The notes beneath the pieces were generated by a model. It was not told where the DNA came from and did not search any database. It saw only the letters and a list, made by a program, of their open reading frames with translations. The translations under genes and the position numbers were made by a program. This document shows, piece after piece, positions 17,845 to 26,519 of a stretch of DNA of 64,000 bases (position 1 is the stretch's first letter; each line of letters starts with the position of its first letter). Source of the stretch: Desulfobacteraceae bacterium (GTDB lineage Bacteria > Desulfobacterota > DSM-4660 > Desulfatiglandales > Desulfatiglandaceae); NCBI GenBank assembly GCA_030613055.1, contig JAUWMR010000009.1:30232-94231 (forward strand). The letters run 5' to 3'.

Positions 17845-17876
17845 GTATGATGCGCTTTATCTTATTTTCGCTTTTT

Positions 17877-18262
17877 CGTAACAGTTTACCTCTTTGAAAA
17901 AATCGATCACGCATTGTAAGGCCCGCCTGCCGCCCGTCTGCCGTACTGCGGGCAAGTACTGCGGGCAGGACATGGGGATCTCTTTTTTAAAAGCCGCATA
18001 TGCTTACATCATTACATGGCACGGCAGTTAGGACCTGAGATTCAAGCAACGGACAGCCCCATGTAAGAATCTTTATCATTAAGACCGCCATCCCTGCGTT
18101 TCGGAGCGTAGCGTAGATCCCGCTATCGGGGCTCCGAGCCCATGGTCAAAGCCCTGGGGCGTGTTGCTGGCATTAGGTGAATTTGTGATGCGGCTTTTAA
18201 AAAAGAAATCCCCACGTCCCGGCACTGTTTTCAAAGTGTTTTCAAAGAGCTAAACTATTACG
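17877..18262. mobile_element. ~390-bp nested palindromic element between cdsA and dxr
   Basis: The outer inverted repeats 17877-17900 and 18239-18262 match over 24 bp with two mismatches (CGTAAYAGTTTASCTCTTTGAAAA). Inside, 17968-17999 and 18188-18219 form a second 32-bp inverted repeat with two or three mismatches. The left terminus recurs at 48179-48212, and an interior stretch (18112-18142, CGGAGCG...GATCCCGCTATCGGGG) recurs near 48399. No protein is encoded, so it looks like a non-autonomous element. Confidence 0.65.
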
Positions 18263-18295
18263 CTTTTTCCACTTATTTGCATAGATGCACCTATC

Positions 18296-19450
18296 ATGAA
18301 AAAAATAACCATATTAGGTTCAACCGGCTCCATTGGTGTCACCGCCCTGAATGTTATCCAGGCGAACCCGGAAAAATACCAGGTCGTCGCGTTAGGGGCG
18401 GGAAAAAACATCGAACTCCTCTCAAAACAGATTGAAAAATTCAGGCCGAAGGCCGTAGCAGTATTAAAGGAAAACCTGGTATCGAACCTTATTGACCGAC
18501 TGAGTAAAGATGCCAGGCCTGAGGTTTTCTTTGATGCCGAAGGGTTCAAACACTTAGTCACGCTGGATGAAGTGGACACTGTCATATCTGCTGTGACAGG
18601 CGCTGCAGGCCTGCTCCCAACCTACGATGCTATCAGGGCGGGTAAAAATATTGCCTTAGCCAATAAGGAGACAATGGTAATGGCAGGCGGTCTTGTCATG
18701 GCGGAAGCAAAGAGGCAGGGTATTTCAATTCTTCCAATTGACAGCGAGCACGGCGCCATCCTCCAGTCCCTGAGAGGTCACGAGAAGGAAGATTTAAGAC
18801 GCGTGATTCTCACCGCATCGGGTGGTCCATTCAGGAATTCTACCATCGAGGAAATGGGTAAGATAACACGTGCCCAGGCACTGGATCATCCCAACTGGAA
18901 GATGGGGCCAAAAATCAGTGTGGATTCCGCAACCATGATGAATAAGGGACTCGAAGCCATTGAAGCCAAATGGTTATTTGATCTTGAAATGGACCAGATC
19001 GACATTCTAATCCACCCGCAGAGCATTGTTCATTCAATGGTAGAATACAAAGATGGGGCTATCATTGCACAATTAGGTATTCCTGATATGATGATACCCA
19101 TATCTTATGCCCTCTCTTACCCGCGTCATGTGAAAAACAGGCTCCCTCGTCTTGAGCTTGAAGATATGAGCCAGCTCAGTTTTGAAAGACCGGACATAGA
19201 AAAATTCAGGTGCCTCGACCTTGCCCTGAAGGCGGCGAAAACCGGGGACAGTATGCCCGCCGTGCTAAATGCCGCCAACGAGATAGCGGTTGAAGGTTTT
19301 CTGAAGGGCAAAATCGGATTTCTCAAGATCCCCGATCTCATAGAAAACGTAATGGGTATGCATCAGCCACACCCGATCGACAGTATTGAAACTGTCAGCG
19401 GGGTTGATAGATGGGCCCGGGATGCTGCCCGTGAGTTTTTGAGTGGTTGA
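18296..19450 (+). CDS. dxr: 1-deoxy-D-xylulose 5-phosphate reductoisomerase
   Basis: This 384-residue enzyme is the second step of the MEP isoprenoid pathway, converting DXP to MEP with NADPH. Motifs are ITILGSTGSIG at the N-terminus (NADPH binding), ANKETMVMAGG, PIDSEHGAILQSL, TASGGPFR, SVDSATMMNKGLE and AVLNAANEIAV. It starts 33 bp after the palindromic element, without a strong ribosome site. It is the usual partner of rseP and cdsA. Confidence 0.98.
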   Translation: MKKITILGSTGSIGVTALNVIQANPEKYQVVALGAGKNIELLSKQIEKFRPKAVAVLKENLVSNLIDRLSKDARPEVFFDAEGFKHLVTLDEVDTVISAVTGAAGLLPTYDAIRAGKNIALANKETMVMAGGLVMAEAKRQGISILPIDSEHGAILQSLRGHEKEDLRRVILTASGGPFRNSTIEEMGKITRAQALDHPNWKMGPKISVDSATMMNKGLEAIEAKWLFDLEMDQIDILIHPQSIVHSMVEYKDGAIIAQLGIPDMMIPISYALSYPRHVKNRLPRLELEDMSQLSFERPDIEKFRCLDLALKAAKTGDSMPAVLNAANEIAVEGFLKGKIGFLKIPDLIENVMGMHQPHPIDSIETVSGVDRWARDAAREFLSG

Positions 19451-19478
19451 CAATAGTCAGTAATCAGTAGACAGTAAG
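19451..19478. repeat. Degenerate 7-bp tandem repeat abutting the dxr stop
   Basis: Units CAATAGT, CAGTAAT, CAGTAGA and CAGTAAG begin on the base after the dxr stop codon. Confidence 0.5.
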
Positions 19479-19531
19479 GGGTAACCGGGAAGCAGCTTTC
19501 CGTAACCCGTAAAATTGATTGGGATTAAATT

Positions 19532-20641
19532 ATGAATTTTTTTCTCTATTACATACTCCCTTTTGTTTTTGTTCTCGGTATCCTTATTTTCTTCCATGAA
19601 TTAGGGCATTTTCTCGTTGCCAAATACTTTGGGGTTAAAGTCCTTAAATTCGCACTTGGTTTTGGCCCCAAATTAGTTGGAAAGACATTTGGTGAGACCG
19701 AATACTCAATCCGCTACTTCCCATTGGGCGGTTTTGTCAAAATGTTAGGTGAAGACATTGAAGATGAAAAATCCCAGGCCCTTACCCAGGAAGATGCCGA
19801 AAGGGCCTTTAGCAATAAACATGTATTAAAGAGAATTGCCATCGTTGCGGCCGGCCCGGTATTTAATCTTCTTCTGGCATTCGGTCTGTTCTGCGGTCTT
19901 TATGTGATTTCCGGCGTCCATGTAATGACCCCTGAAATAGGACAGGTAACCCCGGGCTCTCCGGCCGAGAAAGCAGAACTCAAAAAGGGAGACGTCATCA
20001 TATCCATTGAGGGAAAAGCCATTGGAACATGGACGGATATGAAAGATATTATCCAGCCTAATGCCGGAAAACCCCTTGAGGTTACGATACGGAGGGGTGA
20101 AACATTTTCCACTTTAACCATAATACCGGAAGAGTCCACAGGAAAAAATATCTTTGGGCAGGAAATCAAATCTGGACTGATCGGAATCGTTTCATCCGGA
20201 AAAATCAAGAAAATAGAGTTCGGGCCATGGGAGGCCACAAAAAAGGCCGCGGGCGAAACGTGGAGATGGATGAAATTGACCTGTCTGGTCATTGTAAAAA
20301 TGTTTCAGGGTGTTGTGCCGTTAAAAAGCGTGGGGGGGCCTATCCTCATCGGGCAGATGACAGGGCAGATAGCCCAGGAGAGCATAGCCAACCTTTTTCC
20401 ATTTATGGCCATTATCAGCGTTAATTTAGGCATATTAAACCTTCTTCCCATCCCAATACTTGACGGCGGGCTCATCATATTTCTTCTGTTCGAGCTTTTT
20501 CTCGGAAAACCCTTAAGCATTAAGAAACGTGAAATGGCAATGAAAATCGGGCTTTCCATACTGGTCCTTCTGATGGCAATTGTGACCATTAATGATCTTA
20601 ATAGAATTAAAGTCTTTGAAAAAATTCTCGGGATTTTTTAA
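19532..20641 (+). CDS. rseP: RIP metalloprotease RseP (site-2 protease family)
   Basis: This 369-residue inner-membrane zinc protease cleaves anti-sigma factors or signal-peptide remnants within the membrane. The zinc motif HELGH (FFHELGHFLVAK) is ~residues 22-26. A single PDZ domain follows (~residues 118-200, GSPAEKAELKKGDVI). NLLPIPILDGG supplies the third zinc ligand. It has one PDZ domain rather than the two of E. coli RseP (450 residues). Confidence 0.97.
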   Translation: MNFFLYYILPFVFVLGILIFFHELGHFLVAKYFGVKVLKFALGFGPKLVGKTFGETEYSIRYFPLGGFVKMLGEDIEDEKSQALTQEDAERAFSNKHVLKRIAIVAAGPVFNLLLAFGLFCGLYVISGVHVMTPEIGQVTPGSPAEKAELKKGDVIISIEGKAIGTWTDMKDIIQPNAGKPLEVTIRRGETFSTLTIIPEESTGKNIFGQEIKSGLIGIVSSGKIKKIEFGPWEATKKAAGETWRWMKLTCLVIVKMFQGVVPLKSVGGPILIGQMTGQIAQESIANLFPFMAIISVNLGILNLLPIPILDGGLIIFLLFELFLGKPLSIKKREMAMKIGLSILVLLMAIVTINDLNRIKVFEKILGIF

Positions 20642-20664
20642 AACCTTTTCGGATAAATCCTGCA

Positions 20665-21366
20665 ATGCTTTTGGCGATAAATACCACAACCCTCCAGTTC
20701 TCTCTGGCCCTCTTGGAAGAGCGCGGAACAATCCGGGCCGAGTATTCAATGTCTAAAGGGAAAGGTCATTTTGGAAGCCTTATGCCCGCCCTGGATTTTC
20801 TTCTGACTTCATCGAAATTAGATATTCACAAGATAAAAGGTCTTGTTGTTGCAATAGGGCCAGGCAGCTTTACCGGATTGAGGGTCGGGCTTTCTGCGGC
20901 AAAAGGGCTGTGTCACGGTCTTGACATCCCTATTATCGGCATATCCAGCCTCGAATGCCTGGCAAGCCAGATTCCCTATTCGGACCTTCCCGTTACTCCA
21001 ATTCTTGATTCCAGAAAAGGGGAGGTTTTTGCAGCGCAGTTTACACTGGACCGTAAACATAATCTCGTCAGGATTAAGAAAGATACAGCCATGAGGATTG
21101 ATGATCTTCCCTCCCGTTTCAATGAACCCACGATCTTTATTGGAAATGATTTTATCGGCCAGGGAGATAGGATAAAAAAAATGCTTAGCCCTCGAGCCTT
21201 GCTTGCCCCTCCTCACTTCTGGAATCTCTGGGCATCCGCGGTTGGCTCCCTTGGTATCAAGCGCTTTAACGCAGGTGACTTTGACGAAGCGCAATCTCTG
21301 AGTCCCATCTATTTGCGACCGCCTGACATTCGACCTAATCCCGTCCAAGTCACAAATGACAGCTAA
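20665..21366 (+). CDS. tsaB: tRNA threonylcarbamoyladenosine biosynthesis protein TsaB
   Basis: This 233-residue ASKHA-fold protein (YeaZ family) partners TsaD and TsaE in t6A37 formation on ANN-decoding tRNAs. Typical features are LLAINTTTLQFSLALLE, GPGSFTGLRVGLSAAKGL and the C-terminal SPIYLRPPDIR. It starts 23 bp after rseP. Confidence 0.94.
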   Translation: MLLAINTTTLQFSLALLEERGTIRAEYSMSKGKGHFGSLMPALDFLLTSSKLDIHKIKGLVVAIGPGSFTGLRVGLSAAKGLCHGLDIPIIGISSLECLASQIPYSDLPVTPILDSRKGEVFAAQFTLDRKHNLVRIKKDTAMRIDDLPSRFNEPTIFIGNDFIGQGDRIKKMLSPRALLAPPHFWNLWASAVGSLGIKRFNAGDFDEAQSLSPIYLRPPDIRPNPVQVTNDS

Positions 21367-21458
21367 CAGTCCTCCAAATTCTTTTCCTGTTGGTGTATAT
21401 CTGTCAAAGCAACAAGAACATTGACAAAAATAGCAAATAAGATAATAGTAAAAATAAA

Positions 21459-22118
21459 TTGGAAACGTCACGCATCAATAATAAATGGTTGTTTGCAAGG
21501 GAAGGCCTGCCTTTTATATTCACAGGCTGTGCTCTTACCTCCCTGCTTATATATATGGGGTTCTTAATTGCGTCTGTTGCGGCAGGCATCGCCAGCGCCT
21601 TTGTTCTCTTCTTTTTCAGAGATCCAGAACGCAGAAATAACGCCGGACCTGATGCAGTGCTGACCCCTGCCGATGGCACAATCCTGAAAATTGAACATCT
21701 TGAGGACAGTAACAACCCCTTAGGCGAACCTGCAATGAAAATCAGTATCTTCATGTCCATCTTCAATGTACATGTAAACCGGCTCCCTGTTACGGGCACT
21801 ATAAAAAAGATTATTTATCAACCTGGCAAATTTTTTTCCGCGAACCTGGATAAAGCATCAAAATACAATGAAAACAACAGGATCCAATTGGAGATCCATG
21901 ATTCACGGAAAATTGTTGTCATTCAAATTGCCGGTCTTATCGCAAGGCGTATCGCCTGCTGGGTCAAGGAGGGGGACAATATGATTGCAGGCCAGCGGTT
22001 CGGGCTTATTCGTTTTGGCTCAAGACTTGAGGTTTATGTCCCTGATAACATCCGAATAACCGCTCACCCGCGACAAAAAGTAAAAGCCGGCAAAACCATT
22101 ATAGGATATCTATCATGA
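21459..22118 (+). CDS. psd: Phosphatidylserine decarboxylase (short, Psd-A type)
   Basis: This 219-residue proenzyme makes phosphatidylethanolamine from phosphatidylserine. The self-cleavage Gly-Ser site that yields the pyruvoyl group is in RFGSRLEVYVP near the C-terminus. VNRLPVTGTIKKIIYQPGKFF is the conserved central block. The length fits the short soluble/membrane-associated class. The TTG at 21459 is the only start that keeps the conserved AREGLPF N-terminus, and the ribosome site is weak. Its stop overlaps the pssA start by 4 bp (ATGA). Confidence 0.94.
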   Translation: METSRINNKWLFAREGLPFIFTGCALTSLLIYMGFLIASVAAGIASAFVLFFFRDPERRNNAGPDAVLTPADGTILKIEHLEDSNNPLGEPAMKISIFMSIFNVHVNRLPVTGTIKKIIYQPGKFFSANLDKASKYNENNRIQLEIHDSRKIVVIQIAGLIARRIACWVKEGDNMIAGQRFGLIRFGSRLEVYVPDNIRITAHPRQKVKAGKTIIGYLS

Positions 22119-22942
22119 AACCAAGACGAGAAAAAAGACTCAAAAAAACTAAAAAAAAGGGTATATATGTCCTGCCTAACCTGTTCACATCGGCCAGCCT
22201 GTTTTGCGGCTTTTTCGCCATAATTGCTGCCATACAGGGCAGGTATGAAACAGCCGCCATTGCGATCCTTATCTCATGCCTTTTAGATGGCCTTGACGGC
22301 AAGATAGCTCGTTTCACCAACACTACAAGCCAGTTCGGGACTGAATATGATTCCCTGTCGGATCTTGTCGCTTTTGGTGTTGCTCCCGGCATACTGTCTT
22401 ATCAATGGGCGTTAGCCCCGTTTGGACGGTTTGGCTGGCTGGCCTGTTTCATGTTCGTGATTTGCGGCGCATTGCGGTTAGCTCGATTCAATGTTCAAAA
22501 AAGCAGCCTGGAGCCAAATTTTTTCAAAGGGCTGCCTATCCCGGCCGCAGCCGGCTTTGTGGCCTCTCTGGTTCTTTTCACGGCCGCCCTGGGCGTATTA
22601 CCAGAATCAAAAAGTATTATGATTATTGTAACAATCTACGTCTTGTCCTTCCTGATGGTGAGCAACTTAGACTATCCGAGTTTTAAGGAGCTGGATCTGA
22701 AAAAGCGAAAGCCCTTTAACGCGCTGGTAACGATTATCCTGATACTTTTGGTGATTGCCTACAAACCAAAAATTATGCTCTTTTTTGTCCTTATTATTTA
22801 TGTCCTGTCTGGCCCCGTTATCACCACGTATAGATCGCAGAAAAAACTGGCTAAGGCCAACCGCCATCTAAAAGTAAGAGAAGGGCTCCCGGAAGAGACA
22901 GATGATATCAACGAGACAAATGCCCGTGGGACAGATTGGTAA
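22115..22942 (+). CDS. pssA: CDP-diacylglycerol-serine O-phosphatidyltransferase
   Basis: This 275-residue integral membrane enzyme makes phosphatidylserine from CDP-diacylglycerol and serine. The CDP-alcohol phosphatidyltransferase signature is clear: DGLDGKIARF, then G and the paired aspartates in YDSLSDLVAFG. Several helices follow. The 4-bp overlap with psd indicates coupled translation and a two-step PE pathway fed by cdsA. Confidence 0.96.
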   Translation: MKPRREKRLKKTKKKGIYVLPNLFTSASLFCGFFAIIAAIQGRYETAAIAILISCLLDGLDGKIARFTNTTSQFGTEYDSLSDLVAFGVAPGILSYQWALAPFGRFGWLACFMFVICGALRLARFNVQKSSLEPNFFKGLPIPAAAGFVASLVLFTAALGVLPESKSIMIIVTIYVLSFLMVSNLDYPSFKELDLKKRKPFNALVTIILILLVIAYKPKIMLFFVLIIYVLSGPVITTYRSQKKLAKANRHLKVREGLPEETDDINETNARGTDW

Positions 22943-22948
22943 TCGTTT

Positions 22949-23512
22949 ATGAGAATAACTGGCGGTCAAGCGAGAGGCCGTCTCCTAATATCTCCAAAAG
23001 GACTGGACATCCGGCCCACCTCAGACCATGTGAGGGAAGCGATTTTCAATATAATCGGGCAGGACTTATCAGGACTAATTGTGCTTGATCTTTTTGCGGG
23101 CACGGGAAGTTTAGGAATAGAGTCCCTGAGCAGGGGGGCATTACGTGCCCTTTTTATTGATAAATCACAAAAAGCTATCAATTTAATTAAGAAAAACCTT
23201 GCCTTATTGGGATATGATGGTATTTCTGCCATATTAAAAAGGGATTTGAGTAACGGCATCCCCAGTAATCACGCACTGCTGAATGATGCCTTTGATCTTG
23301 TTTTTCTTGATCCGCCATACGGGAAAGGTCTTTTGCCCGTTCTGCTTGAGGGGCTCTCAAAGAAAGGCTCCCTTTCACCCAAATCGCTGGTTATTGCCGA
23401 ATCATCGAAAAAAGACAGTATACTGTTATCTTTCAGTAATCTTCAAATGGTAGATACCCGATCTTACGGGGACACAAAAATCAGTGTGTACGCTTACGAG
23501 GCTGAGCAATGA
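22949..23512 (+). CDS. rsmD: 16S rRNA (guanine966-N2)-methyltransferase
   Basis: This 187-residue SAM-dependent methyltransferase begins with MRITGGQARGRLL, has the SAM motif LDLFAGTGSLGIESLSRGA and the catalytic LDPPYGKG motif (DPPY). Its length fits RsmD. The 4-bp overlap with coaD (ATGAG) is the widespread rsmD-coaD arrangement. Confidence 0.96.
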   Translation: MRITGGQARGRLLISPKGLDIRPTSDHVREAIFNIIGQDLSGLIVLDLFAGTGSLGIESLSRGALRALFIDKSQKAINLIKKNLALLGYDGISAILKRDLSNGIPSNHALLNDAFDLVFLDPPYGKGLLPVLLEGLSKKGSLSPKSLVIAESSKKDSILLSFSNLQMVDTRSYGDTKISVYAYEAEQ

Positions 23513-24006
23513 GTCAACAAACGGCAATTTATCCCGGCTTCTTTGACCCTGTAACCAATGGACATTTGAGCGTTGTTGCCCGGGCATTAAAAATATTTGA
23601 CAAACTTATTGTCGGCATTCTGAATAATCCTCATAAGGAACCCCTTTTTTCAATTGATGAGAGGATGCACATGATAAGGCAGGCCCTTAGAGGGAATGCA
23701 AATATAGAGATAGACTCATTTGACGGGTTATTGGTGGATTATGCGATCAAGAAAAACTCAAACGTGGTTGTGAGGGGACTCAGGGCTCTTTCCGATTTTG
23801 AATACGAATTCCAATTGGCGCTCATGAACCGGAAACTGAATAGAGATGTACAGTCAATATTCCTGATGACCGATTATAAATGGTTTTATACCAGTTCCAC
23901 AATCATCAAGGAGGCCGCGAGCTTTGGTGGTGACATAAGCGGGCTTGTTCCCGCAGTGGTTAACCGGAAATTGAAAGAAAAATTCGGTTATGCAAAAAAA
24001 ACTTGA
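23509..24006 (+). CDS. coaD: Phosphopantetheine adenylyltransferase
   Basis: This 165-residue nucleotidyltransferase forms dephospho-CoA from 4'-phosphopantetheine and ATP. Motifs are YPGFFDPVTNGHLSV (with the TxGH motif as TNGH), VVRGLRALSDFEYE and WFYTSSTIIKE. The length is normal for the family. It matters here for CoA-dependent aromatic degradation but is ordinary housekeeping. Confidence 0.97.
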   Translation: MSQQTAIYPGFFDPVTNGHLSVVARALKIFDKLIVGILNNPHKEPLFSIDERMHMIRQALRGNANIEIDSFDGLLVDYAIKKNSNVVVRGLRALSDFEYEFQLALMNRKLNRDVQSIFLMTDYKWFYTSSTIIKEAASFGGDISGLVPAVVNRKLKEKFGYAKKT

Positions 24007-24031
24007 CACCTCTTTTGGCATAAGCCATATT
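24003..24031 (+). promoter_or_regulatory. Candidate sigma-70 promoter of ihfA
   Basis: TTGACA at 24003-24008 overlaps the end of coaD. CATATT follows with a 17-bp spacer. It is ~70 bp upstream of the GTG start of the IHF-type gene. Confidence 0.45.
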
Positions 24032-24098
24032 TATTGCTTAAAAAATAGGCTATTATGCAGTTATCCATGTAAAGCGTCTTAAATGAGGAGGAACAAAG

Positions 24099-24398
24099 GT
24101 GGCCTTAACCAAAGAAAATATTATAGACAGCATCTACCATCAGATCGGACTCAGTAAAAGCCAGTCTCGTATTGTCGTGGAGAGGCTTCTTGAACTCATA
24201 AAGCAACGCCTGGAAACGGGAGAAGATCTGTTAATCAGTGGTTTTGGTAAATTCGTTGTAAATCGAAAATCTGCACGGAGAGGCAGGAATCCGCAAACAA
24301 CGGAAGATCTCCAGTTAAGGGCACGGAGAGTTGTTGTCTTCAAGACATCGGGAGTTCTTCGCGATAAAATAAATTCTGACACTAAAGACTCACAATAA
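24099..24398 (+). CDS. ihfA: Integration host factor alpha-type DNA-binding protein
   Basis: This 99-residue HU/IHF-family protein bends DNA as a dimer. It begins MALTKENIIDSIYHQIGLSKSQS, has LISGFGKFVVNRKSARRGRNPQT (beta-arm with the intercalating region) and ends with RVVVFKTSGVLRDKIN. The GTG start at 24099 has GAGGAGG 7 bp upstream. IHF-alpha is favoured over HU by the ENIIDSIY start and gene context. IHF is relevant to sigma-54 promoters such as that at 49512..49529. Its 3' end overlaps the convergent rlpA gene by 17 bp. Confidence 0.9.
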   Translation: MALTKENIIDSIYHQIGLSKSQSRIVVERLLELIKQRLETGEDLLISGFGKFVVNRKSARRGRNPQTTEDLQLRARRVVVFKTSGVLRDKINSDTKDSQ

Positions 24399-25167
24399 AC
24401 GCCTCTTCAAAGCCCATACCTTCCAGTTTTTTTTCTATTTTTCCGGCTTTACTCAAGGTCTTGGATCTTGAAACCCGCACCCTGTAAAGTGTCCCCTTTT
24501 CATCGTCATCGCAGGCTATAGTATCTACATAATCGAATATCACTTTCAGACGATCAGCGAGTATGAGCGCGTTTTCCCTGATTTTGAAGGCACCCACCTG
24601 TACGGTGAATTCACCCTTTCTTAAATCTGTGATTTCTACAACAGGTTTTTCACCCTGAGATGATTTTTGTTTCCCCACTTGCCTGCCAAGGGCTACTATT
24701 TTAACCCGGATAGTGCCCGGACCGACTAAGTCTATTTCTTTCGCAGCAGCATACGACAAATCAATAATCCTTCCCTTTACAAAGGGTCCACGATCATTTA
24801 TCCTCACTACAATCTCTTTATTATTGGAAAGATTCAAGATACTTACGTAAGTACCCATTGGAAGTGTTTTATGTGCCCCGCTTTTTTTAAACATGTTAAA
24901 CCTTTCACCACAGGCAGTCGGCCGTCCATGAAACTTTCTCCCATACCAGGATGCCTTGCCAAATTGCACAAAACCATCAGAATCGGGTAAAGGATAGTAT
25001 GTCTCTCCATTGATCATGTATGGTCTGAATGTAGGGTCTTTACTCTTGTCTGGTATAATAATGACCTTCTTGTGGGGATATTTTGAAGACCTTACGTAAT
25101 GTCTCTCCCTTGAACACGAAACAAGCAACAAAAGGAAGCTTAAACTAAAAATGATGAATTTTTTCAT
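24382..25167 (-). CDS. rlpA: RlpA-like septal ring lipoprotein with SPOR domain
   Basis: This 261-residue lipoprotein has a signal peptide MKKFIIFSLSFLLLLVSC with lipobox LVSC. A double-psi beta-barrel domain (~80-165) contains ASWYGRKFHGRPTACGERF and the lytic-transglycosylase motif VRINDRGPFVKGRIIDLS. A C-terminal SPOR domain (GEFTVQVGAFKIRENA to the end) binds denuded glycan at the septum. The start at 25167 is chosen because the signal peptide begins there; upstream in-frame sequence is repeat DNA. It converges on ihfA. Confidence 0.94.
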   Translation of the reverse strand: MKKFIIFSLSFLLLLVSCSRERHYVRSSKYPHKKVIIIPDKSKDPTFRPYMINGETYYPLPDSDGFVQFGKASWYGRKFHGRPTACGERFNMFKKSGAHKTLPMGTYVSILNLSNNKEIVVRINDRGPFVKGRIIDLSYAAAKEIDLVGPGTIRVKIVALGRQVGKQKSSQGEKPVVEITDLRKGEFTVQVGAFKIRENALILADRLKVIFDYVDTIACDDDEKGTLYRVRVSRSKTLSKAGKIEKKLEGMGFEEAFIVSL

Positions 25168-25545
25168 TGTATAATCCAATATTCCGTATCTGCTCAATAA
25201 GTTGGGGTAACTCCTTTGGTTCACCGACTCCTCTGGATTCCTGCCCTGCCTGCCGACCTGCGGGCAGGCTTCGCGGGGATATGTTTCGTCATTTCCGCCT
25301 GTCTGCCATCCCTGCACAGGCAGGCGAAGGCGGGAATCCAGTACCCAATGGCCCAATTTATTGAGCTATTACAATATTCCTAACAACAGGCCGGGAAATT
25401 TTGAATAAATATTATGAAAAAAAAATATATAAATCAACTCCAATTTCCTATAACAGTTCACGGGTTCAGGGTTAGCCGAAAATCAGAACCCGGGAACGAT
25501 TACAAAGCTATCGACCCAAAAGAACAATCCCTTTTTCGATTTCGC

Positions 25546-25574
25546 TTGACATGAGAATCTGTTTTATTTAAATT
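25546..25574 (+). promoter_or_regulatory. Candidate sigma-70 promoter of the SDR-had-oah-dch operon
   Basis: TTGACA (25546-25551), a 17-bp spacer and TAAATT (25569-25574). Two perfect TATAAT hexamers occur just downstream at 25586-25591 and 25597-25602 inside the direct repeats, so the true -10 is uncertain. Confidence 0.45.
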
Positions 25575-25579
25575 CACTT

Positions 25580-25612
25580 TGTAACTATAATGTAACTATA
25601 ATGTAACCACAA
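25580..25612 (+). promoter_or_regulatory. Three 11-bp direct repeats, possible operator
   Basis: TGTAACTATAA, TGTAACTATAA and TGTAACCACAA follow each other without gaps at one-helical-turn spacing, about 85 bp upstream of the SDR start. They could bind a regulator cooperatively or be duplicated -10 regions. Confidence 0.5.
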
Positions 25613-25694
25613 ATATTCTTTACTTAAACAGAATTGTACAACTCAAGGCAGTTATTAATAATATCACCGATCAAATCCATGAAAGGAATAACTT

Positions 25695-26447
25695 ATGAGA
25701 CTTAAAGGCAAAATTGCTTTAGTTACAGGAAGCAGCCGGGGTGTTGGCAGGGCTGTTGCTCTCGGATTTGCAAAAGAAGGGGCTAATGTCGTTGTCAACT
25801 ACACCTCCAACGAAACGGCCGCCAATGAAGTCGTTAAAGCCATTGAGTCTTTGGGATGTAAAGCCATTGCTTTTAAGGCAGACGTGGCACAAAAATCGGA
25901 TGCTGAACATCTTGTTAAAATGGCTGTTGAGACATTCGGAAGACTCGATATCCTGGTCAACAACGCCGGATTTACCCGGCCTGCCCTGATGATTAAAATG
26001 TCAGAAGATCAATGGGATCAGGTGGTTGATATTCATCTCAAAGGGGCTTTTCTCTGCTCCCAGGCAGCCGCACTTTACATGAAGGAGCAAAACAGCGGTA
26101 AAATTATAAACGTGACGTCAGTGGCCGGTCTGGTTGGAACGGTCGGGCAAATCAACTACAGCGCGGCAAAAGGTGGCATCATTAGCATGACAAAATCGAT
26201 TGCCCGTGAACTTGCCCGCTATAACATATGTGCCAATGTAATATCCTTAGGTATTGTGGCCACTGACATGACGGAAAAAATAAGGTCAGATGAGAAACTC
26301 AAAGAAATCTATATGAATAGAATTCTCCTGAAGCGCTTTGCCGAACCGGACGATATTTCACCGGCCTTTGCATTCTTAGCTTCCGATGAGAGCAATTACA
26401 TCACAGGCCAACTCCTGTGTGTGGATGGGGGTTACGGAATGATATAA
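25695..26447 (+). CDS. Short-chain dehydrogenase/reductase (FabG-like)
   Basis: This 250-residue classical SDR has TGSSRGVG (10-17, NAD(P) binding), NNAG (~87-90), the catalytic Ser in NVTSVAGL and the YSAAK catalytic motif, and ends GQLLCVDGGYGMI. It is the first gene of the ring-cleavage operon. By context it may oxidise a 3-hydroxyacyl-CoA such as 3-hydroxypimelyl-CoA, the Oah product; that is inference. Generic 3-oxoacyl-ACP reductase activity cannot be excluded from sequence. Confidence 0.9.
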   Translation: MRLKGKIALVTGSSRGVGRAVALGFAKEGANVVVNYTSNETAANEVVKAIESLGCKAIAFKADVAQKSDAEHLVKMAVETFGRLDILVNNAGFTRPALMIKMSEDQWDQVVDIHLKGAFLCSQAAALYMKEQNSGKIINVTSVAGLVGTVGQINYSAAKGGIISMTKSIARELARYNICANVISLGIVATDMTEKIRSDEKLKEIYMNRILLKRFAEPDDISPAFAFLASDESNYITGQLLCVDGGYGMI

Positions 26448-26453
26448 ATGACG

Positions 26454-26501
26454 GTTGAGTGGTTAACAACTCAACTATTCAACAATTTAACAACTCAACT
26501 A
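26454..26501. repeat. Degenerate 8-bp tandem repeat between SDR and had
   Basis: Six octamers in exact phase: GTTGAGTG, GTTAACAA, CTCAACTA, TTCAACAA, TTTAACAA, CTCAACTA. It fills the space between the SDR stop and the had ribosome site. Confidence 0.55.
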
Positions 26502-26519
26502 AGAAAAAGGAGGAATAAA

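Larger units (their letters stand above)
25168..25694. other. Non-coding region with palindromic repeat and upstream region of the ring-cleavage operon
   Basis: The left half contains a GC-rich palindromic repeat (about 25238-25340, CTGCCGACCTGCGGGCAGG ... GCGAAGGCGGGAATCCA). A 21-bp motif, CAATGGCCCAATTTATTGAGC (25346-25366), recurs before oah at 27725-27746 with one extra C. The right half holds the promoter and triple repeat described separately. No gene is seen. Confidence 0.6.

Noticed and set aside
18021..18036. A second sigma-54 site (TGGCAC-GGCAG-TTAGG)
   Set aside because: The -12 element lacks the required GC dinucleotide, and the sequence lies inside a palindromic element.
20818..21471. 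A 217-codon open frame on the minus strand
   Set aside because: It lies antisense to tsaB, which carries clear family motifs; the antisense product looks like no known protein.
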